A stretch of DNA of 18,737 nt from NCBI GenBank assembly GCA_910584785.1, contig CAJUDX010000060.1, positions 1 to 18,737 of the forward strand, in the 5' to 3' direction. Within the stretch, counting starts at the first letter, position 1, and each line of letters starts with the position of its first letter. The translations under genes and the position numbers were made by a program. This DNA is from an uncultured Lachnospiraceae bacterium. Its GTDB lineage: Bacteria; Bacillota; Clostridia; Lachnospirales; Lachnospiraceae. Below, in pieces: positions 1 to 8,066 of this stretch. The notes under the pieces were generated by a model. It searched no databases and was not told the DNA's origin. It saw nothing but the letters and a program-made list of their open reading frames with translations.

Positions 1-52
1 ACTTATCCAGCCTCTGCCCTGCTTCATTTTCTCCTATTGTTACGGACTGCAT
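1..52 (-). CDS. RluA-family pseudouridine synthase, N-terminal 17 codons only (runs off the window)
   Basis: The minus strand opens with ATG at 50-52 and reads MQSVTIGENEAGQRLDK to the window edge. The G-Q-R-L-D-K signature, a few residues after a short beta strand, is the usual start of the S4-like RNA-binding domain that precedes the catalytic domain in RluA/RluD-type rRNA pseudouridine synthases. A good ribosome site (AAAGAGG, five bases before the ATG) supports the start. The gene lies downstream of, and in line with, the small membrane-protein gene. Only 17 residues are visible, so the family call rests on one short motif. Another S4-domain protein is possible. Confidence 0.55.
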   Translation of the reverse strand, partial: MQSVTIGENEAGQRLDK

Positions 53-55
53 CTT

Positions 56-147
56 AACCTCTTTCCTGTAGCTTTTTTATCTGGCATCTATCCTGTAATG
101 ATTCTATTCGGCATCTATCCTGTAACTATTCTATCTGGTATCAATCT
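56..147 (-). repeat. 27-bp degenerate tandem repeat in the leader of the RluA-like gene
   Basis: Units begin near 56, 83, 110 and 137, exactly 27 bp apart. The 83 and 110 units share 16 identical bases (plus strand GGCATCTATCCTGTAA). The 56 unit is about 70% similar, and the 137 unit is partial and diverged. On the minus strand each full unit carries ACAGGATAG followed by ATG, a ribosome-site-like AGGA just before an ATG. The 56 unit has become the actual ribosome site of the downstream gene. The result is very short upstream frames, including a TAGATG stop-start overlap. Confidence 0.75.
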
Positions 148-157
148 AACTTTCCCA

Positions 158-727
158 TCACATCGAAATATCCTTCAATAATTGTATGGTATAACCCAGG
201 CTTCCATCGTCCTCATACTCTTTTTCTGGCTTTAGCGAAGCAGCTCTCTTAAACAATTCTTTTTCTTTCGTCAATATTTTCACATGCGGGTCCAGACGAT
301 GGCTGCGGAATAAATCATTTAAAAACCTCTCTGCCTTATCCACCGCAAGTTTAGGATTTGAGCAATAACAATACACACCTGTCGGATGGATAATTACCCC
401 ATCCATCGGCATAATCTGTTCCTTAGAAGTAAGAATTAAATCATACAGCACCGAAACCTGCCCTTCATACACCGAGAGCTGCTCATAGAAGCTGCGATTT
501 GGCGTACGATATTTTATCGAGGCCAAAAGTGGCGCAGCCACGTTTGCTGTTGGCAGTGCCGATAAAATCGCCATTACTGTTAAAATATTTTTCATGGCTT
601 CCTGATCGGTAAAATGTCTGGCGCCAAGCTGGATAAGGATTGCCGCAATACCAAAGAAAACTTTGCCGATTTCAATGTTCTGATGAGCATTTCGATAACC
701 GTATTCCCCTTTTTTCTTTCCTTTCAT
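158..727 (-). CDS. Hypothetical small membrane protein with two N-terminal hydrophobic segments
   Basis: This is a 189-residue frame starting with ATG, with AAAAAGGAAC placed well upstream as a ribosome site. After a basic start (MKGKKKGEYGYRN) there are two hydrophobic stretches, roughly residues 20-36 and 45-68, separated by a short charged linker. A soluble tail of about 120 residues with mixed alpha/beta character follows. I see no catalytic motif and do not recognise the family. It sits 66 bp downstream of the short-chain dehydrogenase and upstream of the RluA-like gene, probably in one transcript. Coding is supported by the start signal, the length and the lack of a better frame. Function is unknown; the two membrane helices suggest membrane anchoring with a cytoplasmic tail. 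Confidence 0.7.
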   Translation of the reverse strand: MKGKKKGEYGYRNAHQNIEIGKVFFGIAAILIQLGARHFTDQEAMKNILTVMAILSALPTANVAAPLLASIKYRTPNRSFYEQLSVYEGQVSVLYDLILTSKEQIMPMDGVIIHPTGVYCYCSNPKLAVDKAERFLNDLFRSHRLDPHVKILTKEKELFKRAASLKPEKEYEDDGSLGYTIQLLKDISM

Positions 728-793
728 GTGCTGTTCCTTTTTCTTTATTCCATTTATCTTGTTATCTCGCTAAATATCTTTTTCCTTTACCTT

Positions 794-1600
794 TTACCCT
801 TTCTTCTTCCATCCTTTTCGCCCATATTTTGCCGCCTGCATCAATTCATCCCACGCGGTCAGCATCAGGGAATGGGGAAGAAGCTGGCATAACCAGTAAA
901 AAGATTTCATGGTCAGGCCGTAGACCGAAACACGCTTTCCCATCAAGCTGTCTTTGATTGCCAGGCGCACCACTTTTTGGGGATTAGCCATAGCTAACTG
1001 CTTATAAGCCGGCATTTCCCCGGTAGTTTCGGCAATCTCAAAAAACTCTGTATCTACCGGCCCCGGACAAACTGCCGTGACACAAATTCCCCGTTCCCGT
1101 AATTCCTGGTGTAATGCCTGGCTGTAGCTTAAAACAAAGGATTTTGTTGCCGCATAAATGGCAAAACCCGCCTGCGGAAGAAATGCCGCAGAAGAAGCAT
1201 ACTGGATAACCCGGCTTCCCTTTTGCAGATAGGGAAGGACAATATTCGTGACCGCACATAAAGCCTGGCAGTTTAACTGCACCATCCCCATTTCATCAGA
1301 AAGGGCAACCTTTCCCACCTTCCCGATTTTTCCAAATCCGGCAGCATTGACTAAAAATACCACCCTGGGCTTTTCTTCCTCCAGAGCCAGTTTAAGTTTT
1401 TCCAGCTGAATCCTGTCCGTAATATCCAGGGGAAATAAACGAATTTTTGCTGGAACCTGTCCGATTAACTCTTCCATCTTTTCTTTTCTTCTGGCAAGCA
1501 GCCAGATTTCATCCAGTTTTCCGCCAAACCGATCGGCAAGCTGGATAGCGCTTTCCCTTCCCATCCCGGAAGAAGCACCGGTAATTATAGCTATTTTCAT
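794..1600 (-). CDS. Short-chain dehydrogenase/reductase (SDR), classical type
   Basis: Predicted NAD(P)-dependent oxidoreductase of 268 residues. It shows the cofactor glycine motif TGASSGMG right after the first beta strand (MKIAIITGASSGMGRES), the NAAG motif in the middle, a Ser-Ser pair about 12 residues before the catalytic YAATK (Tyr-x3-Lys), and a CPGPVDTEF segment after it. All are standard for classical SDRs that act on hydroxyacyl or keto substrates. I start it at 1600 because GAGGA lies at ideal distance there; a longer in-frame start at 1639 would add 13 charged residues without a ribosome site. The substrate cannot be read from the sequence. Class-mates with this N-terminus are often annotated as DltE- or YqjQ-like. 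It follows ygiQ by about 50 bp, so the two are probably co-transcribed. Confidence 0.93.
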   Translation of the reverse strand: MKIAIITGASSGMGRESAIQLADRFGGKLDEIWLLARRKEKMEELIGQVPAKIRLFPLDITDRIQLEKLKLALEEEKPRVVFLVNAAGFGKIGKVGKVALSDEMGMVQLNCQALCAVTNIVLPYLQKGSRVIQYASSAAFLPQAGFAIYAATKSFVLSYSQALHQELRERGICVTAVCPGPVDTEFFEIAETTGEMPAYKQLAMANPQKVVRLAIKDSLMGKRVSVYGLTMKSFYWLCQLLPHSLMLTAWDELMQAAKYGRKGWKKKG

Positions 1601-1650
1601 CGTCTTTTCCTCGTTTCTGTCCTTATTTTTCTTATCCATAGTTACACTCT

Positions 1651-3552
1651 CTAACGTTTCTGCTTTTTATGCACATTTCGAATGGTTTTTTTCTTTTTTC
1701 CAGATTTTTTTTCTTTTGACGTATTGTCCCTCTCCTGCTTATTCTGCCTTCCTTTGGGCCGAATTAAACATTTGGGGCCAAAACCAATTAAATCTTTCCG
1801 CCCGGCCTTCATTAATGCTTCTTCTGCCAAAGCATACAACTTAGGGTCGCGATACTGGATCAATGCCCTCTGCATCGCCTTTTCATGCGGGCTGTCAGGA
1901 ATATACACCTTTTCCATTGTCCTGGGGTCAAGCCCGGTGTAATACATACAGGTCGAAATCGTCGACGGTGTCGGATAAAAATCCTGCACCTGCTCCGGCA
2001 TATAGCCCAAATCCCGGATATATTCTGCCAGCTCCACAGCTTCCTTTAAGCTGCTGCCCGGATGCGAGGACATCAGGTAAGGTACAAGATACTGTTTTTT
2101 GCCAAGCTGACCATTGACGGACTGATATTCACGGATAAACTGCTGATATACCTTATTTTTCGGCTTTCCCATCCGCAAAAGAACTGCGTCTGAAACATGC
2201 TCCGGCGCTACTTTTAGCTGGCCACTGACATGATGGCGGCAGAGTTCCCATAAAAAATCCCGGTTCTTGTCCGCTAATAGATAATCAAAGCGAATCCCTG
2301 ACCGGATAAACACTTTTTTTACACCGGGAAGTTCACGAAGCTTCTTTAACAGGGCTATATAATCCTGATGATCCGCCGTTAAATTCCGGCACGGTTCAGG
2401 AAAAAGGCATTGTTTTTGGGGGCAGGCCCCGTGCTCTGTCTGTTTATCGCAGGCAGGAAAACGAAAATTAGCCGTAGGCCCGCCTACATCATGAATATAG
2501 CCCTTAAAGTTCTTATCCTGAATCAAAAGCCTGGCCTCATCCATCAGCGATTCATGGCTTCGGGCCTGGATAATCCGTCCCTGATGAAAGGTCAGTGCAC
2601 AAAAACTGCACCCGCCAAAGCATCCCCGGTTGCTGGTCAGACTGAATTTAATCTCCTCAATTGCCGGTACGCCCCCCGCTTCCTGGTAAGAGGGGTGATA
2701 GGTTCGGGTGTAGGGAAGGGTGTAAAGATCATCCATTTCTGTTGAACTCAAGGGTTTTGACGGCGGGTTTTGGACAATATAGAGGTTATCTCGGTAGCCC
2801 TCCACAAGACGTTTTCCGGTAAAGGGATCTGTATTGCAGTATTGCTGATAAAAACTTTCCGCATAGGTTTTTTTATCCTTTTGCAGCGCAGGAAAATCCG
2901 GGAGAATCACAGCATCATAAACCGAGTCCAGGCTTTTGGTTTTATACACTGTACCATCCACAAATGTGATATCCGAAACCGCCAGCCCGCTGTCAAGTGC
3001 CTGGGCAATCTCTACTATCGAGCGCTCACCCATCCCGTAGGAAAGCAGATCTGCCTGGGAATCCACCAGAATCGAATGTTTTAACTGATTTGACCAGTAG
3101 TCATAATGCGCCAGCCGCCTGAGGCTTGCCTCAATCCCACCAATAATGACAGGTGTTTTTTTGTAGGTTCTGCGGATTAAATTGGAATACACCACCACAG
3201 CATAATCCGGTCGTTTTCCCATCACTCCGCCGGGGCTGAACTGATCTTTTTGACGTCGTTTTTTGGACACGGTGTAGTGATTTACCATAGAATCCATATT
3301 TCCTGAAGAAACCAGAAAGCCAAGGCGGGGTTCGCCTAAAACCTGAATACTTGCATCGTCCTTCCAGTCTGGCTGGGCAATAATTCCCACCTTAAACCCA
3401 TGCGCTTCGAGCACCCGGCTGATAATTGCCGTGCCAAACGAGGGGTGATCCACATAAGCATCGCCGCTGATATAAACAAAATCGCACTGTTCCCACCCCC
3501 GTTCTTTCATATCTTTACGGGAAATCGGAAGAAATTTTTTTCCTGCTTCCAT
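1651..3552 (-). CDS. ygiQ: YgiQ-family radical SAM protein
   Basis: A long radical SAM protein of about 633 residues. The N-terminal region carries the family's typical opening (FLPISRKDMKERGW, then VYISGDAYVDHPSFG), thought to fold like a cobalamin-binding domain. The iron-sulfur motif C-x3-C-x2-C (CFGGCSFC) falls near residues 311-318, followed by ALTFHQGR. The C-terminal third has the PYLMSSHPG segment and the VQDFYPTPSTISTCMYYTG stretch typical of the family, then a very basic lysine-rich tail. The reaction is not established for the family. The start is uncertain. An upstream TTG at 3597 overlaps the end of a GNAT remnant and has no clear ribosome site, so I use the ATG at 3552. Its AAGGA is rather far upstream (about 15 bases). 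Confidence 0.93.
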   Translation of the reverse strand: MEAGKKFLPISRKDMKERGWEQCDFVYISGDAYVDHPSFGTAIISRVLEAHGFKVGIIAQPDWKDDASIQVLGEPRLGFLVSSGNMDSMVNHYTVSKKRRQKDQFSPGGVMGKRPDYAVVVYSNLIRRTYKKTPVIIGGIEASLRRLAHYDYWSNQLKHSILVDSQADLLSYGMGERSIVEIAQALDSGLAVSDITFVDGTVYKTKSLDSVYDAVILPDFPALQKDKKTYAESFYQQYCNTDPFTGKRLVEGYRDNLYIVQNPPSKPLSSTEMDDLYTLPYTRTYHPSYQEAGGVPAIEEIKFSLTSNRGCFGGCSFCALTFHQGRIIQARSHESLMDEARLLIQDKNFKGYIHDVGGPTANFRFPACDKQTEHGACPQKQCLFPEPCRNLTADHQDYIALLKKLRELPGVKKVFIRSGIRFDYLLADKNRDFLWELCRHHVSGQLKVAPEHVSDAVLLRMGKPKNKVYQQFIREYQSVNGQLGKKQYLVPYLMSSHPGSSLKEAVELAEYIRDLGYMPEQVQDFYPTPSTISTCMYYTGLDPRTMEKVYIPDSPHEKAMQRALIQYRDPKLYALAEEALMKAGRKDLIGFGPKCLIRPKGRQNKQERDNTSKEKKSGKKKKTIRNVHKKQKR

Positions 3553-3586
3553 GCTGCTTTGCTGTTTTTCCTTTCTGATTTTTCTT

Positions 3587-3724
3587 TTACTGTTCAAAAA
3601 TATATTTTCTTAGTTCCCTGTTTTTGCCCTGATATTTATCAGTGCCTTTAAAAATGAATTTAAAACCATTCTTCTCTAAAACTTTATGCGAGGCAATATT
3701 TTCTTCTAAGACTATACCATATAG
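3587..3724 (-). pseudogene. C-terminal remnant of a GNAT N-acetyltransferase
   Basis: The minus strand, read upstream of ygiQ and ending in a TAA at 3587-3589, encodes about 45 residues containing NIASHKVLEKNGF and then GTDKYQGKNREL. The N-x-x-S-x-x-V-L-E-K-x-G-F pattern is the conserved acetyl-CoA-binding end of RimJ/RimL-type GNAT acetyltransferases. An in-frame TGA at 3761-3763 closes the frame upstream and no start codon or N-terminal domain follows. Only the last third of the gene is left. The stop falls inside the longest possible ygiQ frame, which explains why an automatic TTG start for ygiQ at 3597 is suspicious. Confidence 0.7.
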
Positions 3725-3794
3725 TTTATAAATTTGAATAATCCTCCCACCTGTGATTTTTCAATTATAACACTTTTGCATTGTATTTTCCACT

Positions 3795-3830
3795 ATAAAA
3801 TATAAGGCATAGCCGCCGCCATGCCCTACA
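3795..3830 (-). terminator. Probable intrinsic terminator downstream of the ABC operon
   Basis: On the minus strand TGTAGGGCAT pairs with ATGCCTTATA across a GC-rich 10-base loop. That gives a 10-bp stem with two G-T pairs, followed by TTTTATAG. The uridine run is short, so strength is uncertain. It would end transcripts coming from the permease gene and the small frame at 3838-4047. Confidence 0.5.
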
Positions 3831-3837
3831 TTTTCTA

Positions 3838-4047
3838 TCATTCTAATACTCTCTCCGTTTTCTCTTTCTGTACTTTTAATTTATTTTGCTTTTTATACAA
3901 ATGATTACGCTCTTTGCATAATTTTTTCATACGCTCCAACTGCGCCCGTACTCCCTCCAAGCAATCCGGCTCTGCCTTACCAATACTCTTCCATCGTACC
4001 CTGTTCAAAACAATAGATAAAGAGTCTTTGTTTATCTGGATTGACAA
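3838..4047 (-). CDS. Doubtful small basic ORF, possible gene fragment
   Basis: This is a 69-codon frame on the minus strand between the permease gene and a terminator. It is rich in Lys, Arg and Glu. The second half (LERMKKLCKERNHLYKKQNK) looks helical and coiled-coil-like. The only starts are a TTG at 4047 with no ribosome site, or internal codons; the frame is open upstream only to a TAG about ten codons earlier. I do not recognise a family. It could be the tail of a lost gene, or not coding at all. The compositional bias fits a real but decayed coding sequence better than random DNA. Confidence 0.22.
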   Translation of the reverse strand: MSIQINKDSLSIVLNRVRWKSIGKAEPDCLEGVRAQLERMKKLCKERNHLYKKQNKLKVQKEKTERVLE

Positions 4048-4078
4048 TCCAATCTTTTTTGATGATTTCTACTTATTT

Positions 4079-5257
4079 TTAATCACTTCTCAGTGCATCA
4101 ATCGGATTTAATTTCGCTGCCCGGTTTGCCGGCATATAGCCGAAAATCAAACCAATTCCCACCGAAACACTGAATGAAATCAGCACTGCTCCCGGCGTAG
4201 GCACTGCATTTATCCCCATCAGATTCCCGGCAAGCCCGGTCACTCCGGCGCCCAGCAATATCCCAATAACACCACCAATCGAACTGGTCACTGCCGCTTC
4301 GATAACAAACTGCTGCATAATCGTTCCGCGCTTTGCCCCTAAGGATTTTCGGATGCCGATTTCCCTTGTCCTCTCGGTCACGGAAACCAGCATAATATTC
4401 ATTACGCCTACCCCTGCCACCAGAAGGGAAATTCCGGCAATACCGCCAAGCATGGCTGACATCATGGCTATCTGTTCATTTAAAGAATCCAGCATTTCAC
4501 TGTTTGCTGTCACACGATATAAATCATCATTCTTATAAATTTCATAAAGGAAGTTTTCCAGAAGTTCCTTAGCCCTGTCCGTATCGTCAATGTCCGCGGT
4601 CGCAAAGGTATAATTGCTGATATCTGCACTCCTTGCCATCTTCACCGCGATACTGTAGGGCATCCATAAAAAATCGTCCGTTCCGCCCTCATCCAGATCG
4701 TCATCATCCTGACGCTCGACTACGCCGATAACCTTAAACGCATAACCATTGATCTTAATCGTTTCCCCTAAAGCGCTCTGAGTGTCGCCAAATAATTCCT
4801 GTGCGACATAATAGCCAACCACACAGACCTTATTTCGGGAAAGGATATCGGCATATTGAATATTGCGCCCGGCTTCCAGTTCATAGTTTTTCAAATCCAG
4901 ATACTCTTCCGAGCAGCCACTAATCGACGTGGATGTCAGAGAATCATTGCCCTTCTTTAAGGTTGCCATCAGACTTACATTCGGACTCATCTGGGCAAAA
5001 ATATCGGTATTTTTGCTGTAAAAATCATAGAAATCATCGACCTCCGCCTTTCGGGAACTTAAATTCGTCAGGCGGACAGACATCTGATTTACGCCCATGC
5101 TGGCAAAATTTTCCACAACGGTGGACATATAGCCATTGACCAGGCTGACCAGGATAATCACGGAAGCCACGCCGATAATAATGCCCAGCATGGTTAAAAA
5201 TGAGCGCATTTTATTGCTCCAAATACTTTTTAATGCCAGTTTAAAGGATTGCAGCAT
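4079..5257 (-). CDS. ABC transporter permease, MacB/FtsX type
   Basis: Membrane subunit of 392 residues. The first helix follows the classic start LALKSIWSNKMRSFLTMLGIIIG (residues about 6-28). A large extracytoplasmic domain of about 220 residues (MacB core type) comes next, then three C-terminal helices (about 268-295, 315-340, 355-375) with the FtsX-domain landmarks VMNIMLVSVTERTREIGIRKSLGA and the ending ANRAAKLNPIDALRSD. This topology belongs to permeases that transduce force to an extracytoplasmic adaptor rather than moving substrate through a central pore. Its start overlaps the end of the ATPase gene by 17 bp, which implies translational coupling; the ribosome site GGAGAT lies inside the ATPase gene. 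With the adaptor upstream it should form a MacAB-like complex exporting a peptide, lipid or drug. The substrate is unknown. Confidence 0.94.
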   Translation of the reverse strand: MLQSFKLALKSIWSNKMRSFLTMLGIIIGVASVIILVSLVNGYMSTVVENFASMGVNQMSVRLTNLSSRKAEVDDFYDFYSKNTDIFAQMSPNVSLMATLKKGNDSLTSTSISGCSEEYLDLKNYELEAGRNIQYADILSRNKVCVVGYYVAQELFGDTQSALGETIKINGYAFKVIGVVERQDDDDLDEGGTDDFLWMPYSIAVKMARSADISNYTFATADIDDTDRAKELLENFLYEIYKNDDLYRVTANSEMLDSLNEQIAMMSAMLGGIAGISLLVAGVGVMNIMLVSVTERTREIGIRKSLGAKRGTIMQQFVIEAAVTSSIGGVIGILLGAGVTGLAGNLMGINAVPTPGAVLISFSVSVGIGLIFGYMPANRAAKLNPIDALRSD

Positions 5258-5972
5258 AGTCGTTTACATCTCCATCAAAATTAATCTTTCCGTCATGCAC
5301 CCGAACCACCCGCCGGGCTTCTAAGGCAATGGAACTGTCATGGGTAATCATAACAATGGTATTTCCTTCTTCATTCAGCTGTTTTAAAAAATTCAGAACT
5401 TCACGGCTGGTTTTGGAGTCCAGTGCTCCTGTCGGCTCATCGGCAAGAATCAGGGAAGGATCTCCCGCCAGTGCGCGGGCAATGGAAACCCTCTGCTGCT
5501 GCCCGCCGGAAAGCTGGGAAGGCATATTTTTCCACTTTTCCTTTAAACCTACCCGGTCAAGAGAAGCTATGGCCCTCTCCCTGCGCTCACTGGCAGGAAC
5601 GCCCGCATAGAGCAGAGGAAGCTCAACATTTTCCAAAAGATTCAGTTTGGGAAGAAGATTGTATTGCTGGAAAATAAACCCGATCATCTTATTTCGTATT
5701 TCTGCCAGTTCATCGTCCTCCATATCGCTGACATCCTCGCCGCCCAGGAAATATTCGCCGGAAGTGGGAACATCCAGCGCGCCGATAATATTCATCAATG
5801 TAGACTTTCCGCTCCCCGACTTTCCCACGATGGCAACAAATTCTCCGCGATGGATTTCCAGGCTGATCCCGTCATTGGCGCGAACCTCTTCCTCTCCCAT
5901 CTGGTAAATTTTCTCAATATTCTTCAATTCAATCAATGGAACGTCCAAATTAACGGATTCTTCCATACCCAC
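5241..5972 (-). CDS. ABC transporter ATP-binding protein, MacB/LolD type
   Basis: Nucleotide-binding subunit of 243 residues with every expected motif: Walker A GKSGSGKST (50-58), Q-loop FQQYNLLP (101-108), signature LSGGQQQR (154-161), Walker B LILADEPTGALD (174-185) and the switch histidine in MITHD. The FQQYNLLP and TGALDS variants are typical of the LolD/MacB/FtsE class, which pairs with FtsX-type permeases. I keep the GTG start at 5972 because GAGGAGG stands seven bases before it; an ATG two codons later is too far. It lies 30 bp after the adaptor gene and overlaps the permease gene. Confidence 0.96.
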   Translation of the reverse strand: MGMEESVNLDVPLIELKNIEKIYQMGEEEVRANDGISLEIHRGEFVAIVGKSGSGKSTLMNIIGALDVPTSGEYFLGGEDVSDMEDDELAEIRNKMIGFIFQQYNLLPKLNLLENVELPLLYAGVPASERRERAIASLDRVGLKEKWKNMPSQLSGGQQQRVSIARALAGDPSLILADEPTGALDSKTSREVLNFLKQLNEEGNTIVMITHDSSIALEARRVVRVHDGKINFDGDVNDYAAIL

Positions 5973-6002
5973 AGTTCTACCTCCTCGTTGTTTTCTTTAT
6001 GT

Positions 6003-8027
6003 CTAGCGCATACCGCCAGGACCGCTGCGTCCGCCCATGTTACCGCCAGGACCACCCATGCCGCCGGGTCCGCCCATACCACCGGGCATCATAAATAGAT
6101 TGGTATTATTTTGTGAAGATTCATCCACATAAATTTCCTGGCCTTCTTCCAGTCCGCTTAAAATCTCCACATACTCGTCACTAATCAGTCCAGTTTCTAC
6201 TTCCACAACATAAAAACCTTCGGGCGCCCCACCAGATGAACCTTTTTCCGATGATGAATGATTTTTCTCCATATCTTTATTATTTTCTGTCTGCGCTCTG
6301 CTGCCATCGGGCTTTTCACCATTTCCAGCCTGCATCCCGCTGCTATCCGGTCTTTCACTGCTTCCAGCCTGCATCCCGCTGCTATCCGGTCTTTCACTGC
6401 TTCCAGCCTGCATCCTGCTGCTATCCAATCTCTCACCGCTGCCAGACTCCCCCAAAGCGGGCATTTCGCCTTTTACATAAACCCGGTTTCCGCGCATCAG
6501 GGAATCTACAGGAATAGACAAAACATCCTGTACTTCTTCTAAGATAATCACACCATCCACATTCATTCCGGGAAGGAGGTTTCCGGTCTCATCCATGGTT
6601 ACTGTTACCGGATAATTCGTAACGCCGTTTGAGGACGTGCTCTGCAGACTTACATTAGTCACCGTCCCGGAAAAAGTTTCCTCTTCAAAGGCATCTGCCG
6701 TTACCACAACCTTCTGTCCTACCTTTACCTTCTGGATATCCAGTTCATCAATGGACATCTCAAAGGTAAGTGCTGACAAATCGTAAATCACTGCCATCAC
6801 AGTGCTGTTGTTTGTATTCCTGCTGATATTATCGCCTAATTTGGAGGTTTTGGTGATAACCTGACCGGAGATAGGCGCGGTTATCGTATAATTTTCATAA
6901 GAATCTTTTGTCGATTCTACCTTGTTTTCTGCGCTTTCCACGGATTCCTTAGCCCGGTCTATACTGTCCTCATAATTTTTTAAAATCTTTTCTGCAGATT
7001 CTGCGGTAATCTGAAAAATCGGTGTTCCTTTTTCAATATACTGCCCTTCCCGCACCAGAATCGTTTCCACTTCCACGCTCGATTCCAAATCAGCAGCCAT
7101 TACTGTATTGATTTTTGGCGAAAAGCATCCTTCTTCTGCACAGAGCATACCATTGACCATGGCAGTGGCATAGGTCTGGGCCGTAAGCCCACCTGGATTA
7201 GCGGCATCAATTGACACATAGCGAACCAAGCTTCCGCCTGCCAGCACCTCTTCCATGGCACTGACCGAGGTAACTACGCCGCTGACGGCTTCTCCGGTAT
7301 CGGTAAGTGTCAGAAAAGCTTCCATCCCCTCTTGAATAGCTTCTGCCTCACCAGAAAGAAAAGGAATACGGATTTCCATGACCAAATCGTCATAAATATC
7401 ACAAATCTGCGCATTGGCGCCAATCTTATCTCCCTCTTCCAGATGAAGTTCTTTAATATAGCCGGATTTCGTGGCCTTATAGGTATTCCCGCTTAGTTCT
7501 GCCTGAATACTTTGATAATCTTTCACTGCACTGGAATAGGTTTTCTGCGCCCTGCTCAATGAATTATTTGCTGACTGGATTTCCGTTTCCATCGAAGTTG
7601 CGTCAATCTGGTACAGCACCTGCCCCTTTTCAACCTGATCCCCTTCTTCAAATTCTGCAAAAATAATCTCACCTTCAACCAGGGAGGTAATCGAATAGGT
7701 ATCCTTTGGCGACAGCGTTCCCGAAGAAGATAATTCCGAAGTAATATCCCGGCGGACAACCATTGCCGTCCGGTGCTCGCTTACCTGGGCAGATGCTTGA
7801 ACCGACATCTGGTGCTGGTAATACCCCCATCCTGCTCCGCCTGCTGCCAGTGCAATAAGTAAAAAAGCCATCACCGCTTTTTTTCGTTTCCGCTTTTTTC
7901 GTTTCTGTTCCTTACTGCTTATTTTTTTCTCTTGTCTTGTTTTTTTCTCTTGTCTTGTTTTTTTCTCTTGATTTGCTGTTTTCTGCTCCTTATCTGCCGC
8001 TGTCTGTTCCCTGTTCTGCTCTGCCAT
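6003..8027 (-). CDS. HlyD/MacA-type adaptor (membrane fusion) protein with low-complexity extensions
   Basis: Adaptor of 674 residues for the ABC pair that follows. A cytoplasmic N-tail of about 50 residues is extremely charged (repeats of EKKTRQ, then KRKKRKRKK). One transmembrane helix follows (about 51-70, AVMAFLLIALAAGGAGWGYY). The outside part has a barrel-sandwich/lipoyl hybrid (SLVEGEIIFAEFEEGDQVEKGQVLYQID), a coiled hairpin, a second lipoyl-like half (ITAPISGQVITKTSKLGD) and beta-barrel segments. It is longer than typical MacA (about 370-400 residues). The extra length comes from the N-tail, an insertion around 210-330 and a C-terminal part with 13-residue repeats and a Gly-Met-Pro tail. 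Start: ATG at 8027, preceded by GAGGG at six bases; the GTG at 8039 lacks a site. In a Gram-positive it would span the cell wall rather than a periplasm. Confidence 0.93.
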   Translation of the reverse strand: MAEQNREQTAADKEQKTANQEKKTRQEKKTRQEKKISSKEQKRKKRKRKKAVMAFLLIALAAGGAGWGYYQHQMSVQASAQVSEHRTAMVVRRDITSELSSSGTLSPKDTYSITSLVEGEIIFAEFEEGDQVEKGQVLYQIDATSMETEIQSANNSLSRAQKTYSSAVKDYQSIQAELSGNTYKATKSGYIKELHLEEGDKIGANAQICDIYDDLVMEIRIPFLSGEAEAIQEGMEAFLTLTDTGEAVSGVVTSVSAMEEVLAGGSLVRYVSIDAANPGGLTAQTYATAMVNGMLCAEEGCFSPKINTVMAADLESSVEVETILVREGQYIEKGTPIFQITAESAEKILKNYEDSIDRAKESVESAENKVESTKDSYENYTITAPISGQVITKTSKLGDNISRNTNNSTVMAVIYDLSALTFEMSIDELDIQKVKVGQKVVVTADAFEEETFSGTVTNVSLQSTSSNGVTNYPVTVTMDETGNLLPGMNVDGVIILEEVQDVLSIPVDSLMRGNRVYVKGEMPALGESGSGERLDSSRMQAGSSERPDSSGMQAGSSERPDSSGMQAGNGEKPDGSRAQTENNKDMEKNHSSSEKGSSGGAPEGFYVVEVETGLISDEYVEILSGLEEGQEIYVDESSQNNTNLFMMPGGMGGPGGMGGPGGNMGGRSGPGGMR
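6301..6445 (-). repeat. 39-bp in-frame tandem repeat in the adaptor gene
   Basis: There are four consecutive 39-bp units (6301-6339, 6340-6378, 6379-6417, and a partial from 6418). The middle two differ at a single base and the outer two are more diverged. Each encodes 13 residues of the form SSERPDSSGMQAG. Because 39 is a multiple of three, gain or loss of units keeps the frame. The repeat lies between the last barrel segment and the final beta strands, so it is probably an exposed, flexible loop. Confidence 0.9.
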
Positions 8028-8066
8028 GATAGCCCTCACTCATCATTATTCTCTCTTTATTCATTG

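Noticed and set aside
83..125. Short repeats that might be a CRISPR array
   Set aside because: The 27-bp units are back to back with no unique spacers, and similarity decays outward. It is a tandem repeat.
614..957. Two plus-strand frames over the membrane-protein/SDR intergenic region
   Set aside because: Their hydrophobic Phe/Leu-rich composition comes from the opposite-strand purine-rich leader, and no start signal is present.
3553..3597. TTG start for ygiQ at 3597
   Set aside because: No ribosome site, it overlaps the GNAT remnant's stop, and family members start near FLPISRKDM.
4038..4050. Hairpin GGATTGACAATCC near the end of the permease gene as a terminator
   Set aside because: The stem is short with a minimal loop, and on the minus strand no T-run follows; the better candidate is at 3795-3830.
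6236..6542. Open plus-strand frames with PAA/SLHP repeats opposite the adaptor repeat
   Set aside because: They are antisense reflections of the 39-bp repeat in the adaptor gene and have no ribosome site.
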